Shown: piece after piece, positions 8,600-16,377 of the stretch
Position numbering within the stretch: the stretch's first letter is position 1
How the letters are laid out: each line of letters opens with the position of its first letter
NCBI GenBank assembly: GCA_030068525.1
Contig: JASJOS010000005.1
Span: forward strand, 186,001-250,000
Direction: 5' to 3'
Length of the DNA: 64,000 nucleotides
From: Xanthocytophaga flava
Lineage (GTDB): Bacteria; Bacteroidota; Bacteroidia; Cytophagales; 172606-1
Translations under genes and position numbers: made by a program
Notes under the pieces: generated by a model
What the model saw: only the letters and a program-made list of their open reading frames with translations
Told to the model about the DNA's origin: nothing
Databases searched by the model: none

Positions 8600-9010
8600 C
8601 TACTCTGATACAGTCTTTGCCAGGGTACTACTTTCCATCTGTGGAAGTTGTTCCTTTAGAAGGCTTTCAATCGTATTACCCATTAGCTTTGATTGTAGAA
8701 ACGTCTCAATGATATCGTTAACTGTCTGAGCTTCCATCTCGCCAAACCATTCCAGACATTGTCCCCGGGTAAAGTCAGGCTTTTCTCCAGCAATTTCGCA
8801 GTTAGCTACTGCGGCACAGTAGATCATGTCAGAAATCATTCGCGGAGATTTAAGGCTGCTTTCTGTTAATGTTTCGCCTAACTGATTCATTGATATTCCG
8901 TAAAGCTCAGTGAGTAATTGCCAAAAGTTCATCCCAAACTTTAATCCCAGCTTGTGTCCACAAACCTGAATCTGAATGTATCCGTTAGCGGGTCCGTTTT
9001 TAGTAGCCAT
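8600..9010 (-). CDS. Tail assembly chaperone-like protein
   Basis: A 136-residue acidic protein. Its start (GYIQIQVCGHKLGLKFGMNFWQLL) is a short beta region followed by helices, with GEKPDFTRGQCLEWFGEME in the middle. This layout, the size and above all the position immediately before the tape measure gene match the small tail assembly chaperones (gpG/GTA-type) that coat the tape measure during tail assembly. The sequence signal alone is modest. I looked for a programmed frameshift extension towards the tape measure gene, as in lambda G/GT, and saw no convincing slippery site; the stop is 138 bp from the next start. Confidence 0.6.
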   Translation of the reverse strand: MATKNGPANGYIQIQVCGHKLGLKFGMNFWQLLTELYGISMNQLGETLTESSLKSPRMISDMIYCAAVANCEIAGEKPDFTRGQCLEWFGEMEAQTVNDIIETFLQSKLMGNTIESLLKEQLPQMESSTLAKTVSE

Positions 9011-9088
9011 AGTCTTATGTATTAATAGTTTTATGTATTAGATGTGTTGATAATAATTGATCATTTGTTGCCTATTCTATTCAGGCAG

Positions 9089-9343
9089 CTATTGAAATCT
9101 ATTTGCCATAGTTTCTACACAGTGAGAGGCCAGTGTTCCCATCTTTTTGAATACCGATAGCATGTCTGTAGGTGGTTCTTCTGCACTTTCTTTGATATGC
9201 TGAAAGGCAGTAGCGCAGATATTTTGTCTTTGTCTGAAACCAGTTAATGCAGCATCAAGCGTACTTTTCACCTGTGCTATAGTTACCTGTTCCATGGTTA
9301 GTTGTGCCATAGTTACCGGTGTTTTTGTTTCTGGTGTTTCCAT
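9089..9343 (-). CDS. Hypothetical protein, 84 aa
   Basis: An 84-residue protein. The first ~25 residues are low-complexity with a repeated pattern (PVTMAQLTMEQVTIAQV), then a helical part with two Cys (NICATAF, ASHCVETMA). It lies between the small paralogous pair and the tail chaperone-like gene, all on the same strand. No family is recognised. Confidence 0.45.
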   Translation of the reverse strand: METPETKTPVTMAQLTMEQVTIAQVKSTLDAALTGFRQRQNICATAFQHIKESAEEPPTDMLSVFKKMGTLASHCVETMANRFQ

Positions 9344-9418
9344 AGGTTTGTTTTGTTTAATTTGTTTAAGATGATTGCTGTTAGAAAGTATGTATTCTGT
9401 ATGTCTGTTTTAGTCCAA

Positions 9419-9745
9419 TTACACGCCCTCTTCTTTGTGTGCATTGGACCCCTTTGGCGCAATGACAGTGATCTGAGCAATAGTAAAGCGTTTTTCCAGT
9501 TTTGCCTTTTGCTCTTCCCATTCCACAACTTGCATTTCTTTTTTTAACAAGCCGGTTTTCTTTGAAGGTGGCAGAGTAAGAGAAACCTGTTCGTCATGGA
9601 TTAGTGCGATGATATAGGGTTTGTTCTCATTGCCTGTTAGTTCTTGGAGGAACTGTTCAGCACTTGTAATTTTGCCTCTGACAAGCCTTTTTAAGGTATC
9701 TGAGGCATTTGATTTATTCTTTCTTGTTTTCATTCTCATTTTCAA
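9419..9745 (-). CDS. Hypothetical phage-island protein, paralogue of its neighbour
   Basis: A 108-residue basic protein. An N-terminal helix pair (SDTLKRLVRGKITSAEQFLQEL) is followed by strands and a C-terminal EWEEQKAKLEKRFTIAQITVI. The 90-residue protein encoded 6 bp upstream has the same order of elements (LKQIAMGKLTRKEATNLL, then EWESARNKYREVLDINKIVL), so the two look like diverged tandem paralogues. Function unknown; position between terS and the tail chaperone-like gene is where small head or neck genes often lie in phages. Confidence 0.5.
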   Translation of the reverse strand: MKMRMKTRKNKSNASDTLKRLVRGKITSAEQFLQELTGNENKPYIIALIHDEQVSLTLPPSKKTGLLKKEMQVVEWEEQKAKLEKRFTIAQITVIAPKGSNAHKEEGV

Positions 9746-9751
9746 GGTTGA

Positions 9752-10024
9752 TTACATGTATGTCTCTAAAGCCTGATCCAATCCATCAGAAAGGACGATT
9801 TTGTTTATATCAAGGACTTCCCTGTATTTGTTTCTGGCAGATTCCCACTCTGAATCGTTATAGACTTCTTTGACGCCGTGATTATTCTCAATGGTGTGGG
9901 TATCTTTTTCCAGGTCAATAGTATAAGTGTATTCCACAGGGGTAAGTAAGTTAGTAGCCTCTTTTCTGGTTAGTTTGCCCATGGCAATCTGTTTAAGTGC
10001 CCTGCGTATGTTTGAATTTTTCAT
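9752..10024 (-). CDS. Hypothetical phage-island protein, paralogue of its neighbour
   Basis: A 90-residue protein starting at ATG 10024, 7 bp after the terminase small subunit gene, so certainly in its operon. It has a short basic helix (NIRRALKQIAMGKLTRKEAT), a beta segment (YTYTIDLEKDTHTIENNHG) and an amphipathic helix with the EW motif shared with the next gene. No known family recognised. Confidence 0.5.
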   Translation of the reverse strand: MKNSNIRRALKQIAMGKLTRKEATNLLTPVEYTYTIDLEKDTHTIENNHGVKEVYNDSEWESARNKYREVLDINKIVLSDGLDQALETYM

Positions 10025-10031
10025 TGTTGTC

Positions 10032-10631
10032 TCAATTGTTTAGTGGAAAATTATCTTCCTCAGAAAGGTGTGGATCAGAAGATTGTGTATCAGATGGCAT
10101 TCGTTTTTCCAGTTCATTAGCCAGATCATTCATCTGCTGGTCTGTTAGATTATCAACCAGATCTTTAATAGAGACGAAGGCTCCCAGATGCTTACCAATC
10201 TTTTCCAACGCAGAGATCTTATCATAGAGTCTGAACTCTGTTTCTACAGTCTCTATCTCTTCATCTCCTTTTCTGAAAATACGTTTCTTTGTTTTAACCG
10301 AACTGACTGCAGCGGCTTTCCTGCGTCTGATTTTGGATAGGTCCTCTACCTGGTTCTCGTCCGTGATATAATCCTGTATGTTGGAAAAGCCAATCTTGGC
10401 CAGTTCTGCAATCACTTTCTCTACGGTAATTCCTGTCTTCTTCTCCATTTGCTTCTGATGCTTTCTGATGTAATCCTGTACGTTAGTATTTGTTAATAGT
10501 CGGGATGCTGCTGCTCGTGCAACGGACTCATTGTCAACCTGATAAGCTTTCATATATGCCTCTGCTGCATTGCCGGTCAACAAGTACTCATTGACAAAGG
10601 CTAATTGTTTAGGGTTAAGGCTACTATCCAT
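10032..10631 (-). CDS. Terminase small subunit (TerS)
   Basis: A 199-residue protein of the Terminase_2 family. The N-terminal DNA-binding part reads LNPKQLAFVNEYLLTGNAAE then AYMKAYQVDNESVARAAASR and LLTNTNVQDYI, the classic helix-turn-helix signature of phage small terminases. A middle region (EKVIAELAKIGFSNIQDYI) is the oligomerisation part, and the acidic tail is variable. TerS recognises the packaging site and delivers the DNA to the large terminase motor. No large terminase is encoded in this window, so if functional this TerS must use a motor encoded elsewhere, as in phage satellites of the SaPI/PICI type. It heads a tightly packed unit with the next two genes (7- and 6-bp gaps). Confidence 0.85.
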   Translation of the reverse strand: MDSSLNPKQLAFVNEYLLTGNAAEAYMKAYQVDNESVARAAASRLLTNTNVQDYIRKHQKQMEKKTGITVEKVIAELAKIGFSNIQDYITDENQVEDLSKIRRRKAAAVSSVKTKKRIFRKGDEEIETVETEFRLYDKISALEKIGKHLGAFVSIKDLVDNLTDQQMNDLANELEKRMPSDTQSSDPHLSEEDNFPLNN

Positions 10632-10702
10632 CGTATCAGGTATTGAATTTTATGTATCTTTGTTATGACACTCCTTGGTGAGTGTATTATTCAACTGTAT
10701 TG

Positions 10703-10733
10703 AAAACCCCGTTTTCAGTGGAGACAGGGTTTT
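10703..10733. terminator. Intrinsic terminator after the 284-residue gene
   Basis: AAAACCC (10703-10709) pairs with GGGTTTT (10727-10733); on the minus strand the arm ends in TTTT. It separates the replication-side genes from the TerS unit, suggesting that terS has its own promoter. Confidence 0.55.
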
Positions 10734-10746
10734 CCTTTTCTGCTTC

Positions 10747-11601
10747 TTAGTGGAGAAATCCGAAAGTGACTGTTTTGATTTGCTGTACGAACTGCAACAT
10801 CTGAGAGTACTCTTCCTTATGGTCCTGATCTAGACTGAGTGACTCAAATAGTTCTCTCACTTGGAATCCTGTTTCAATCGCTTCACTGAACAGATCTGCA
10901 ATGCTCTCATTTCGGATATCCGTATTCATCTCTGCTTCTACTGTATCTGCCAGTGTCATAGGCTCCATGTCTCCTGATTCATTCTGCCTATAAGGTTGCA
11001 GGTCTATTCCTTGTTTTGCCAGAAATTTGAAGGGAGAGAAATCGGATTCATTACGAACCATCAGCAGAAAGTCTGCATAGTCTTGCGCTCTACTGGTACC
11101 TAATCCCTCACCTCTGACTTCACAGTTTTTGCCCTCTTCATGATAGTTGCCTCCAATGTATGAGGATAAATTAGAGTGAAGCGTATAGGATTTGATACTT
11201 TCCCAGTCTTCTTTGTAGCGTATAGAGCCATCTTCATTATAATCTTTGTCATCCCCTCCAAACTCTTCTATAGAAAGCATACGTTCCTGCGTGGCATAGG
11301 CTTTCCAGTCTGCTGTGTACTCATCAAAGTACTTGATTAAATGTTTCTCTACTTCCAGAGTAGCGCTATGAAACTGTCTGAGACCATTGGAAAGGATCGC
11401 TAACTGATAGTGTCTTTCAAAGCGGGTATAAGCATCATAAATACTTTCTGTATCTACCTTTTCCCGGTCAATAGAAGCATTGTGTACTTTCATTGAGTAG
11501 TAAATCGGATCATGGGTAATGTCAATGATAGAAAGGCTATTCATGAAGGCGTTGAATAGTTTAGCCAGTGGAGTATCGGATTTGATAGACTTGAGTCGCA
11601 T
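10747..11601 (-). CDS. Hypothetical protein, 284 aa
   Basis: A 284-residue acidic, mostly helical soluble protein. It contains an acidic loop (EFGGDDKDYNEDGSIRYKED) and a glycine-containing centre (YIGGNYHEEGKNCEVRGEGL). No membrane segment, signal peptide or known motif is seen, and I do not recognise a family. It lies between the primase module and terS, with a terminator behind it. Confidence 0.5.
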   Translation of the reverse strand: MRLKSIKSDTPLAKLFNAFMNSLSIIDITHDPIYYSMKVHNASIDREKVDTESIYDAYTRFERHYQLAILSNGLRQFHSATLEVEKHLIKYFDEYTADWKAYATQERMLSIEEFGGDDKDYNEDGSIRYKEDWESIKSYTLHSNLSSYIGGNYHEEGKNCEVRGEGLGTSRAQDYADFLLMVRNESDFSPFKFLAKQGIDLQPYRQNESGDMEPMTLADTVEAEMNTDIRNESIADLFSEAIETGFQVRELFESLSLDQDHKEEYSQMLQFVQQIKTVTFGFLH

Positions 11602-11642
11602 AGTATTGTGTGTTTTATGTGTGAATGATTTTGAGTCAATGA

Positions 11643-11813
11643 TTAGAATGGAAGAATGTGGTTATAGCCAGTATGCAGGCAATGCACTATCGTTTCACCT
11701 GCTCCTGTATCGTAGAAGATATTATTGCTATCTCTTCCGACTTCAGTTAGAAGATCATGGAATATCAGATTATTGATAGCCAGTTGTAAGGCATCGTTTA
11801 AAACTTCGTTCAT
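11643..11813 (-). CDS. Small protein, 56 aa, overlapping the DUF6371 gene
   Basis: Begins at ATG 11813, sharing the four bases ATGA with the stop of the DUF6371 gene, which indicates translational coupling. The product starts MNEVLNDALQLAINNLIFHD and ends HTGYNHILPF. It is soluble and helical at the N-terminus; no family is recognised. The ATGA junction and full use of an otherwise empty 208-bp gap are the main support. Confidence 0.55.
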   Translation of the reverse strand: MNEVLNDALQLAINNLIFHDLLTEVGRDSNNIFYDTGAGETIVHCLHTGYNHILPF

Positions 11814-12871
11814 GCTGCTTGCTGTATTAAGGGTGTGGGAGAGGATTCTTGTTCGTTATTGACTTGTTCGTTATTGACTTGTTCACTATTGAAAGGTATG
11901 TCCCATTCTTTGGGATAAGACCAGAATTCGAGATAGTTAAATCGGAGTAGGTAGTCTGCCAGATCAAGCCCTTTCTCTCGTTCCTCATCTGTGGCTATGG
12001 TTTCGAGAAGATCTGATACTATTACATTGGAAAAGTCTTTTGTTGTCTCTTTCCATTTTTCGTATCCATTCAGATCCGGAAACAAGATCACTTTTCTATC
12101 CTGGAAAGGTTGTAATCGTTCAGATTTGAGAGTCGATAACCCACCACAGGCAAGCCAGATAAAATCGTAGAAGTAGAGACTGGCTATTACGGCTGTCTTT
12201 TCGCTTTCCACGATGGCAACAGGTTTATCAGAGGGTTCTATATCTAACAGGTGTTCACCAAAGAAGCATTGTTTCAGATGAAAGTCTTCCAGTTTGAGAA
12301 TGGAATGCACCCAATGCACATGGTTGAAAGGTTGCTTTACCCGTTTGCCCGTAGCACGATCATAGAGCATTACTTTACCGGCTCTGGCTTGCCATTCTGT
12401 ATCCAGTTGCCAGAACACAGTTGCACCCGGCCAATATCTGGAAGTACCTATACAATACTTTTTTACCAGATCCTCTGCCTGGGTAGCCCCAAACCTGTCA
12501 AACAGGAAAAGCACAAATGCATTGGTCAAATAAGCTTTTTCATGAAAGGATGCCTCTACAATCTGTTGATCTATGTACGAGGGTTCAACTGTGCTTTTTG
12601 GCAAAAGTGACGGAAGTGATGCAAGTGACGCTTGGGAAAAACATTTATTTTCATTCTCACCTGTTTGAGGGTTATCCTGAAAGTATTGTTTAGGTGTATA
12701 ATGGTAACCACAATTAGACTCTCTATTACATCTTCCTGTAGTATCACTGAGATATTCGCCTGTCTCTGTAGAAATGTATTTGGCAAAGGTCTTTTTCCCT
12801 CCACAGACAGGACAATCATATCTGTTTGCTTTTGTTTGATAGGGTTCGAGTATGTATTTATAGTCTTTCAT
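11810..12871 (-). CDS. DUF6371 primase-like zinc-ribbon/Toprim protein
   Basis: A 353-residue protein. An N-terminal zinc ribbon CPVCGGKKTF...CNRESNCGYH (about residues 20-60) resembles DnaG-type primases. The later segment VAIVESEKTAVIASLYFYDF and the acidic VILFPDLNGYEKW correspond to the Toprim E and DxD positions. This combination matches DUF6371 proteins of Bacteroidota mobile elements. The ATG at 12871 (MKDYKYILEPYQ) is chosen because family members begin this way; an alternative GTG at 12916 would translate 9-bp iterons as QVTQVTV. It follows the SF3 helicase gene and is coupled to a 56-residue gene. Role in island replication is inferred. Confidence 0.75.
   Translation of the reverse strand: MKDYKYILEPYQTKANRYDCPVCGGKKTFAKYISTETGEYLSDTTGRCNRESNCGYHYTPKQYFQDNPQTGENENKCFSQASLASLPSLLPKSTVEPSYIDQQIVEASFHEKAYLTNAFVLFLFDRFGATQAEDLVKKYCIGTSRYWPGATVFWQLDTEWQARAGKVMLYDRATGKRVKQPFNHVHWVHSILKLEDFHLKQCFFGEHLLDIEPSDKPVAIVESEKTAVIASLYFYDFIWLACGGLSTLKSERLQPFQDRKVILFPDLNGYEKWKETTKDFSNVIVSDLLETIATDEEREKGLDLADYLLRFNYLEFWSYPKEWDIPFNSEQVNNEQVNNEQESSPTPLIQQAA
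12605..12631. repeat. Iteron cluster A: three 9-bp AAGTGACGC units
   Basis: Three head-to-tail units on the plus strand (AAGTGACGG, AAGTGATGC, AAGTGACGC) inside the DUF6371 gene, where they encode the repetitive SLASLPSL-like segment. An inverted cluster lies 260 bp away at 12892-12918. Confidence 0.7.
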
Positions 12872-12891
12872 AAGAAAAATGTTTTTTTGGA

Positions 12892-12918
12892 CTGTCACTT
12901 GCGTCACTTGCGTCACTT
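12892..12918. repeat. Iteron cluster B: three 9-bp units, inverted
   Basis: CTGTCACTT, GCGTCACTT and GCGTCACTT, the reverse complement of the AAGTGACGC unit, fill the gap between the SF3 helicase stop (12920) and the DUF6371 ATG (12871). Together with cluster A this is a candidate replication origin of the island. Confidence 0.7.
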
Positions 12919-12919
12919 T

Positions 12920-14344
12920 TTAGATTATGATTACTCTTTTGATGAATACTACCTTTCCGATATTCCTTTTGATAGATTGATATCCTGCTGCTTCCAGTCT
13001 TTTGAGCAGGTTTTTTAAGCTGACAGGCTTGTATCCGTCCAGAGTGCAATACGATTTATATTCAGCATACAGGTCTTGCAGGGGCGTATTGTCTTCTGAT
13101 TTCTGGTAGTTGTGATCTTCCAGAAACATCAGTACTGAATCGGATTCTTTGCGATATTGTCCAACGGCTTTCTCTGCCAGTTCACAATAGGTAAAATTCT
13201 TGTTGGTTAGTAGTCTATCTAATCCGTCCAACACCCAGTTGAGTACACCGGATAATTCATTCTCTATAATTCGTCTGGCTAATGTTTTATCTTGTTTGGA
13301 TTCAGGAATAGTGACTGTAAAAGGAAGAATCAGAAAGCGCCGAAAGAAGGCGTTAGTCTGTTCAGTATCTCGCGGTAGTTCGTTACTATTGAAAATCAGT
13401 TTTGCATAGCGGTTAATGACAAAGGGTCTGCCATAGGGAAGGCGTGCTTCTACAGGCTCACCTGATACAAGCTGTTTGAATGTTGAGGCTTCTAGCTTGT
13501 CATTTATCTCAGAGGCATAGTTTACCAGTCTATTGGCAATCATTGCCCGGTAGTATCCATTGTCATTCGTCAGAGACTGCAGTGTATAGTTGGATACATT
13601 CTCAATCCCAAACAAAGCGGTCACAATCTCAAAGACAACACTTTTTCCATTGGCTCCAGGACCAAATAAGATCAACGCCTTTTCTAACTTTAATCCATTG
13701 GTAAAGATGTATCCCAGGTATTCTGCCAGTACATATTGAGCTGATTGATCAGGTAATACCTCGTCGAGAAACCGTTGAAAAATGGGTGCTTTGGCTGTTG
13801 GATCGTAAGCAAACGTAAGGATATAGGTTAGAAAGTCTTCTGCTTTGTGCACTCTGGGTTTTACCCCTTTGGAAGTAATTTCCAGTGTATAATTCTGTGT
13901 ATTGAGTAAGACTACATCTGTGTTTGTATTCGGCTCTGGTAAGTTTGAGACAGCCAGAAACTGTTGCAATAACTCATTTCTGAACCGATGGTGTTCTGCT
14001 TCTATACTGGGTATACCCATTTTAGCAGCTGCTTTCCCTAAAAACTCAGTCAGATCTGGTTCATTTAGTAAAGACCAGTTCTTTCCATTGTAGACATAGA
14101 TAAAATCATGTCGTTTACAGAGTCCCCAGTTATGTACTTTGGCTACCCGTAATACTTCCCGGATAACCAGTACAACAATCTGTTTCTGATTCAGCTTTTC
14201 ATCTTCTCCTAAACTTGCCTGGTCGCGAAAGTTGACCTCGACAAACTTTGTACATAGAGCATTCAATAAATCTCTATGCTGTAAGGTGTATTCCTTTTTG
14301 TATTCCAGCAAACCATTCAGGTGAGTGCGGATCTGTTCAGACAT
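12920..14344 (-). CDS. P4/D5-type primase-helicase (SF3 helicase)
   Basis: A 474-residue protein from ATG 14344 (a GTG at 14359 would add five residues and overlap the preceding gene by 11 bp). The centre carries the Walker A motif ILFGPGANGKSVVFE, followed by the SF3 features (LVNYASEINDKLEASTFKQLVSGEPVEARLPYG; AKLIFNSNELP; FFRRFLILPF), and a C-terminal winged-helix region. This is the D5-N/Pox-D5 helicase found in phage/plasmid primases of the P4 family. The polymerising primase domain is not fused here and may be supplied by the DUF6371 protein next door. It should unwind the origin of the island; the iterons lie at its 3' end. Confidence 0.85.
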   Translation of the reverse strand: MSEQIRTHLNGLLEYKKEYTLQHRDLLNALCTKFVEVNFRDQASLGEDEKLNQKQIVVLVIREVLRVAKVHNWGLCKRHDFIYVYNGKNWSLLNEPDLTEFLGKAAAKMGIPSIEAEHHRFRNELLQQFLAVSNLPEPNTNTDVVLLNTQNYTLEITSKGVKPRVHKAEDFLTYILTFAYDPTAKAPIFQRFLDEVLPDQSAQYVLAEYLGYIFTNGLKLEKALILFGPGANGKSVVFEIVTALFGIENVSNYTLQSLTNDNGYYRAMIANRLVNYASEINDKLEASTFKQLVSGEPVEARLPYGRPFVINRYAKLIFNSNELPRDTEQTNAFFRRFLILPFTVTIPESKQDKTLARRIIENELSGVLNWVLDGLDRLLTNKNFTYCELAEKAVGQYRKESDSVLMFLEDHNYQKSEDNTPLQDLYAEYKSYCTLDGYKPVSLKNLLKRLEAAGYQSIKRNIGKVVFIKRVIII

Positions 14345-14348
14345 GGTT

Positions 14349-14537
14349 TCATTTTCCACTCACCACCTCCTCTCGAATCTGAGTCAGGATACGTTCGACC
14401 TCTCCGGTGGTCAAACCGAATTTGCTGGCAATAAACTTTTTTCCACTTTCTGAGAAGTAGGTTCCGTATGGGCTGGTAGTGGCATGTTTCAGGCAATACG
14501 CTTTGCATTGCTGTTGAATAGTAGTATCTTTGTTCAT
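14349..14537 (-). CDS. Small hypothetical protein, 62 aa
   Basis: A 62-residue basic protein starting at ATG 14537 and ending 4 bp before the SF3 helicase ATG. Its C-terminal part (SGKKFIASKFGLTTGEVERI) resembles a short helix-turn-helix, suggesting DNA binding, but no family is recognised. A competing frame at 14317-14508 is less plausible in composition. Confidence 0.5.
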   Translation of the reverse strand: MNKDTTIQQQCKAYCLKHATTSPYGTYFSESGKKFIASKFGLTTGEVERILTQIREEVVSGK

Positions 14538-14562
14538 CTCGTCCCCGTTTTCGTTTAAAAAT

Positions 14563-14602
14563 CTTCTGCCCTTGCGTCTAGTCCACGTTTGGGCTTTTTT
14601 TA
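14563..14602 (-). terminator. Possible weak terminator after the HTH gene
   Basis: GCCC...GGGC arms with partial internal pairing lie between the HTH gene and the 62-residue gene; T-runs occur on both sides. Pairing is imperfect, so this is tentative. Confidence 0.3.
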
Positions 14603-14606
14603 TTTC

Positions 14607-14936
14607 TTAGGAAATAGTGGAAAGTGCAGAAGTCTTTTTGCGAAGAGTGTTCTTTCGTTCGAAACGAGGATCTAGCTTCATAGCCGCGTTAACCTCACTG
14701 AGAAGATAGAATTTGCGGTTGCTAATCCAACGCGCAGGAAGTAAGCCTTGATTTTCCCATACAGAGATTGTAGCAATGGATACATCAAGAGCTTTTGCAA
14801 GTTCAGAGGCTTTTAGTGGCTTTTCTGCTCCCATGCTTGTGGAAGATGTGTTCTGGCGCAAAAATTCTGTAAAGCAATCGATAAAAATGTCCTTGATATC
14901 GGACACTGACATGGTTGTGAGGATGGTCTTTTCCAT
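14607..14936 (-). CDS. MerR/excisionase-like helix-turn-helix protein
   Basis: A 109-residue protein from ATG 14936 (a TTG at 14957 would add seven residues). Residues ~40-90 contain PLKASELAKALDVSIATISV then WENQGLLPARWISNRKFYLL, the winged-helix DNA-binding signature of the HTH_17/excisionase-like group, in which the recognition helix is followed by a wing with a basic patch. In integrative elements such genes act as excisionase or as control proteins for int and replication. It lies downstream of integrase and the 450-residue gene, and a perfect 15-bp inverted repeat sits just upstream of it, a natural operator candidate. Confidence 0.75.
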   Translation of the reverse strand: MEKTILTTMSVSDIKDIFIDCFTEFLRQNTSSTSMGAEKPLKASELAKALDVSIATISVWENQGLLPARWISNRKFYLLSEVNAAMKLDPRFERKNTLRKKTSALSTIS

Positions 14937-14979
14937 ATTTTGTCGTTGTTTCAACAAAAGTATGGAGATGCATTGGTAG

Positions 14980-15019
14980 CTATCGAACGTATCGGAGGTT
15001 TGTTCGATACGTTCGATAG
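14980..15019. promoter_or_regulatory. Perfect 15-bp inverted repeat, operator candidate
   Basis: CTATCGAACGTATCG (14980-14994) and CGATACGTTCGATAG (15005-15019) are perfect reverse complements around a 10-nt spacer. The site lies 44 bp upstream of the HTH gene and directly past the stop of the 450-residue gene. No T-run follows on either strand, which favours a protein-binding site over a terminator. The CGTAT/ATACG half-site also occurs in the inverted repeat upstream of the integrase. Confidence 0.65.
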
Positions 15020-15024
15020 AAGGT

Positions 15025-16377
15025 TTATAGCAATTTTATTGCTGTACTAAATCTTGTTTCATAAATATCATATATGTTACTCTGTTGTTTCCTAAATAGT
15101 CCTTCTGCACTATTGAAGTTATGGACTCTGGCATTAATAAGATTGGATAAAATTAAATCACTAGGCCTTTTTATGATAGGATGGCCATTTTTTTTTGTCT
15201 TTTCTAAGACATCTATAAAAGCTACAATTGATTGCTTTTTACGCTCGCCTAATGTATAAATCCAATCGGAGCTAACTGGAGCATCTTCTACACTTATTAA
15301 TAGTGATAAATATGATTGAGCTTTTTCTGGATTTACAAAAATATCCTCCAATAGCTGAGGTTCGTTGATTTGCTTTTTAGGAGAAAGCAATAAGCTATTT
15401 ACATAGTGACGCTTTTTTATTAATAAGATCTTATTCCAAGAATCATACATATAGTTTTCTAAAGCTTTACCTTCCCTGTAAGGCATTATTGATAAGACAG
15501 TATCTAATCCATCAATTAGCTTTTCTGAACTCTCATAGCAAGAGTCTATAAGTAGCATATTGTTCTTCTCTGCTAGTTTTAAGTCTTCTTTTCTTATAGT
15601 CTCAATTTCCTCATGTAGGATTTTCTCTTTTTGGGATGGATAATTGGCAAGTTTTGTTTCTAGATGACCTTTATATATTTTAAAGTTTACTTCTCCTATG
15701 TGAATTAAACGCTCTGCAAATAATTCTACAGTTGGATACTTTGTTGTTGGCAATATCTCCATTAATGTCTGTGCCTCACAAAACTCTATAAGTTGACGCT
15801 CTTTCTCTTCTTCTTCTAAAATCAGAGGAAATACATTTATGAGAATGCTTAATAGTTTAATACTGGATTCAAGGACAAAGACTTTAGAGATAGAAGACTT
15901 TAAATCCTGTAGACGCATATATTGTCGATCTGTTTGATCTATAATTGAGAAATCTCGTTTTTGATAAACAATTGTATCATCATACCACTGTTGATTTCTC
16001 TCAATTACTTTTGTTAGTTCTGCTATTTTTAACTGTAATAACCTGTCCTTGTCTTCAGATGCATCATACACCTTTTTAAATTCCTCAAAAGAATAAAAGG
16101 CTAACATCTCAATTTTTTGAAAATAAAGCTCTTTACGTTTTTCTTCTATCTTATTCCACTCCTCTTCGCTAACCAACACCTTGAATACTTCCTTATCCTG
16201 GAGATATACACCAGCAGTTTCTCCTTTTTCCCATTTCACGTAGGCACCCTCAGGCCTTTTGTTTTCCCAATCTTCAAAAGTTAGCGTCTTAGGTTTCAGT
16301 ACTTTCAATTGAACAGTTTTTGTTTCACCATTTTCCTGGTAACTATAATCCATATATTTCTCTTCCATAGTTGTCAT
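15025..16377 (-). CDS. Hypothetical 450-residue protein coupled to the integrase
   Basis: Starts within the integrase stop (TAATG, one shared base), so it is translationally coupled to it. The 450-residue product is soluble, very rich in Lys, Glu and Leu, with long predicted helices and coiled-coil segments (about 75-130, 175-215 and 235-280). A C-terminal block (SDWIYTLGERKKQSIVAFID, then RPSDLILSNLINARVHNFNS) looks like a small helical DNA-binding or interaction domain. No catalytic motif is apparent and I do not recognise a family. Base composition is more AT-rich than the adjacent genes. It may be accessory cargo (for example defence or exclusion) or a recombination factor; nothing in the sequence decides. 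Confidence 0.55.
   Translation of the reverse strand: MTTMEEKYMDYSYQENGETKTVQLKVLKPKTLTFEDWENKRPEGAYVKWEKGETAGVYLQDKEVFKVLVSEEEWNKIEEKRKELYFQKIEMLAFYSFEEFKKVYDASEDKDRLLQLKIAELTKVIERNQQWYDDTIVYQKRDFSIIDQTDRQYMRLQDLKSSISKVFVLESSIKLLSILINVFPLILEEEEKERQLIEFCEAQTLMEILPTTKYPTVELFAERLIHIGEVNFKIYKGHLETKLANYPSQKEKILHEEIETIRKEDLKLAEKNNMLLIDSCYESSEKLIDGLDTVLSIMPYREGKALENYMYDSWNKILLIKKRHYVNSLLLSPKKQINEPQLLEDIFVNPEKAQSYLSLLISVEDAPVSSDWIYTLGERKKQSIVAFIDVLEKTKKNGHPIIKRPSDLILSNLINARVHNFNSAEGLFRKQQSNIYDIYETRFSTAIKLL

Noticed and set aside
8461..9010. Programmed frameshift between tail chaperone-like gene and downstream frame
   Set aside because: No convincing slippery heptamer before the stop, and the downstream spacer is repeat DNA rather than an open extension.
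10655..10662. TATCTTTG on the plus strand as a promoter
   Set aside because: It matches the -7 consensus but no plus-strand gene follows and no -33 element is present.
12872..12916. GTG at 12916 as start of the DUF6371 gene
   Set aside because: It would translate the iterons into QVTQVTV; family members begin near MKDYKYILEPY at 12871.
14317..14508. Alternative 63-residue frame overlapping the small gene before the helicase
   Set aside because: Arginine/glycine-rich composition and overlap with both neighbours; the frame 14349-14537 fits the gene order better.
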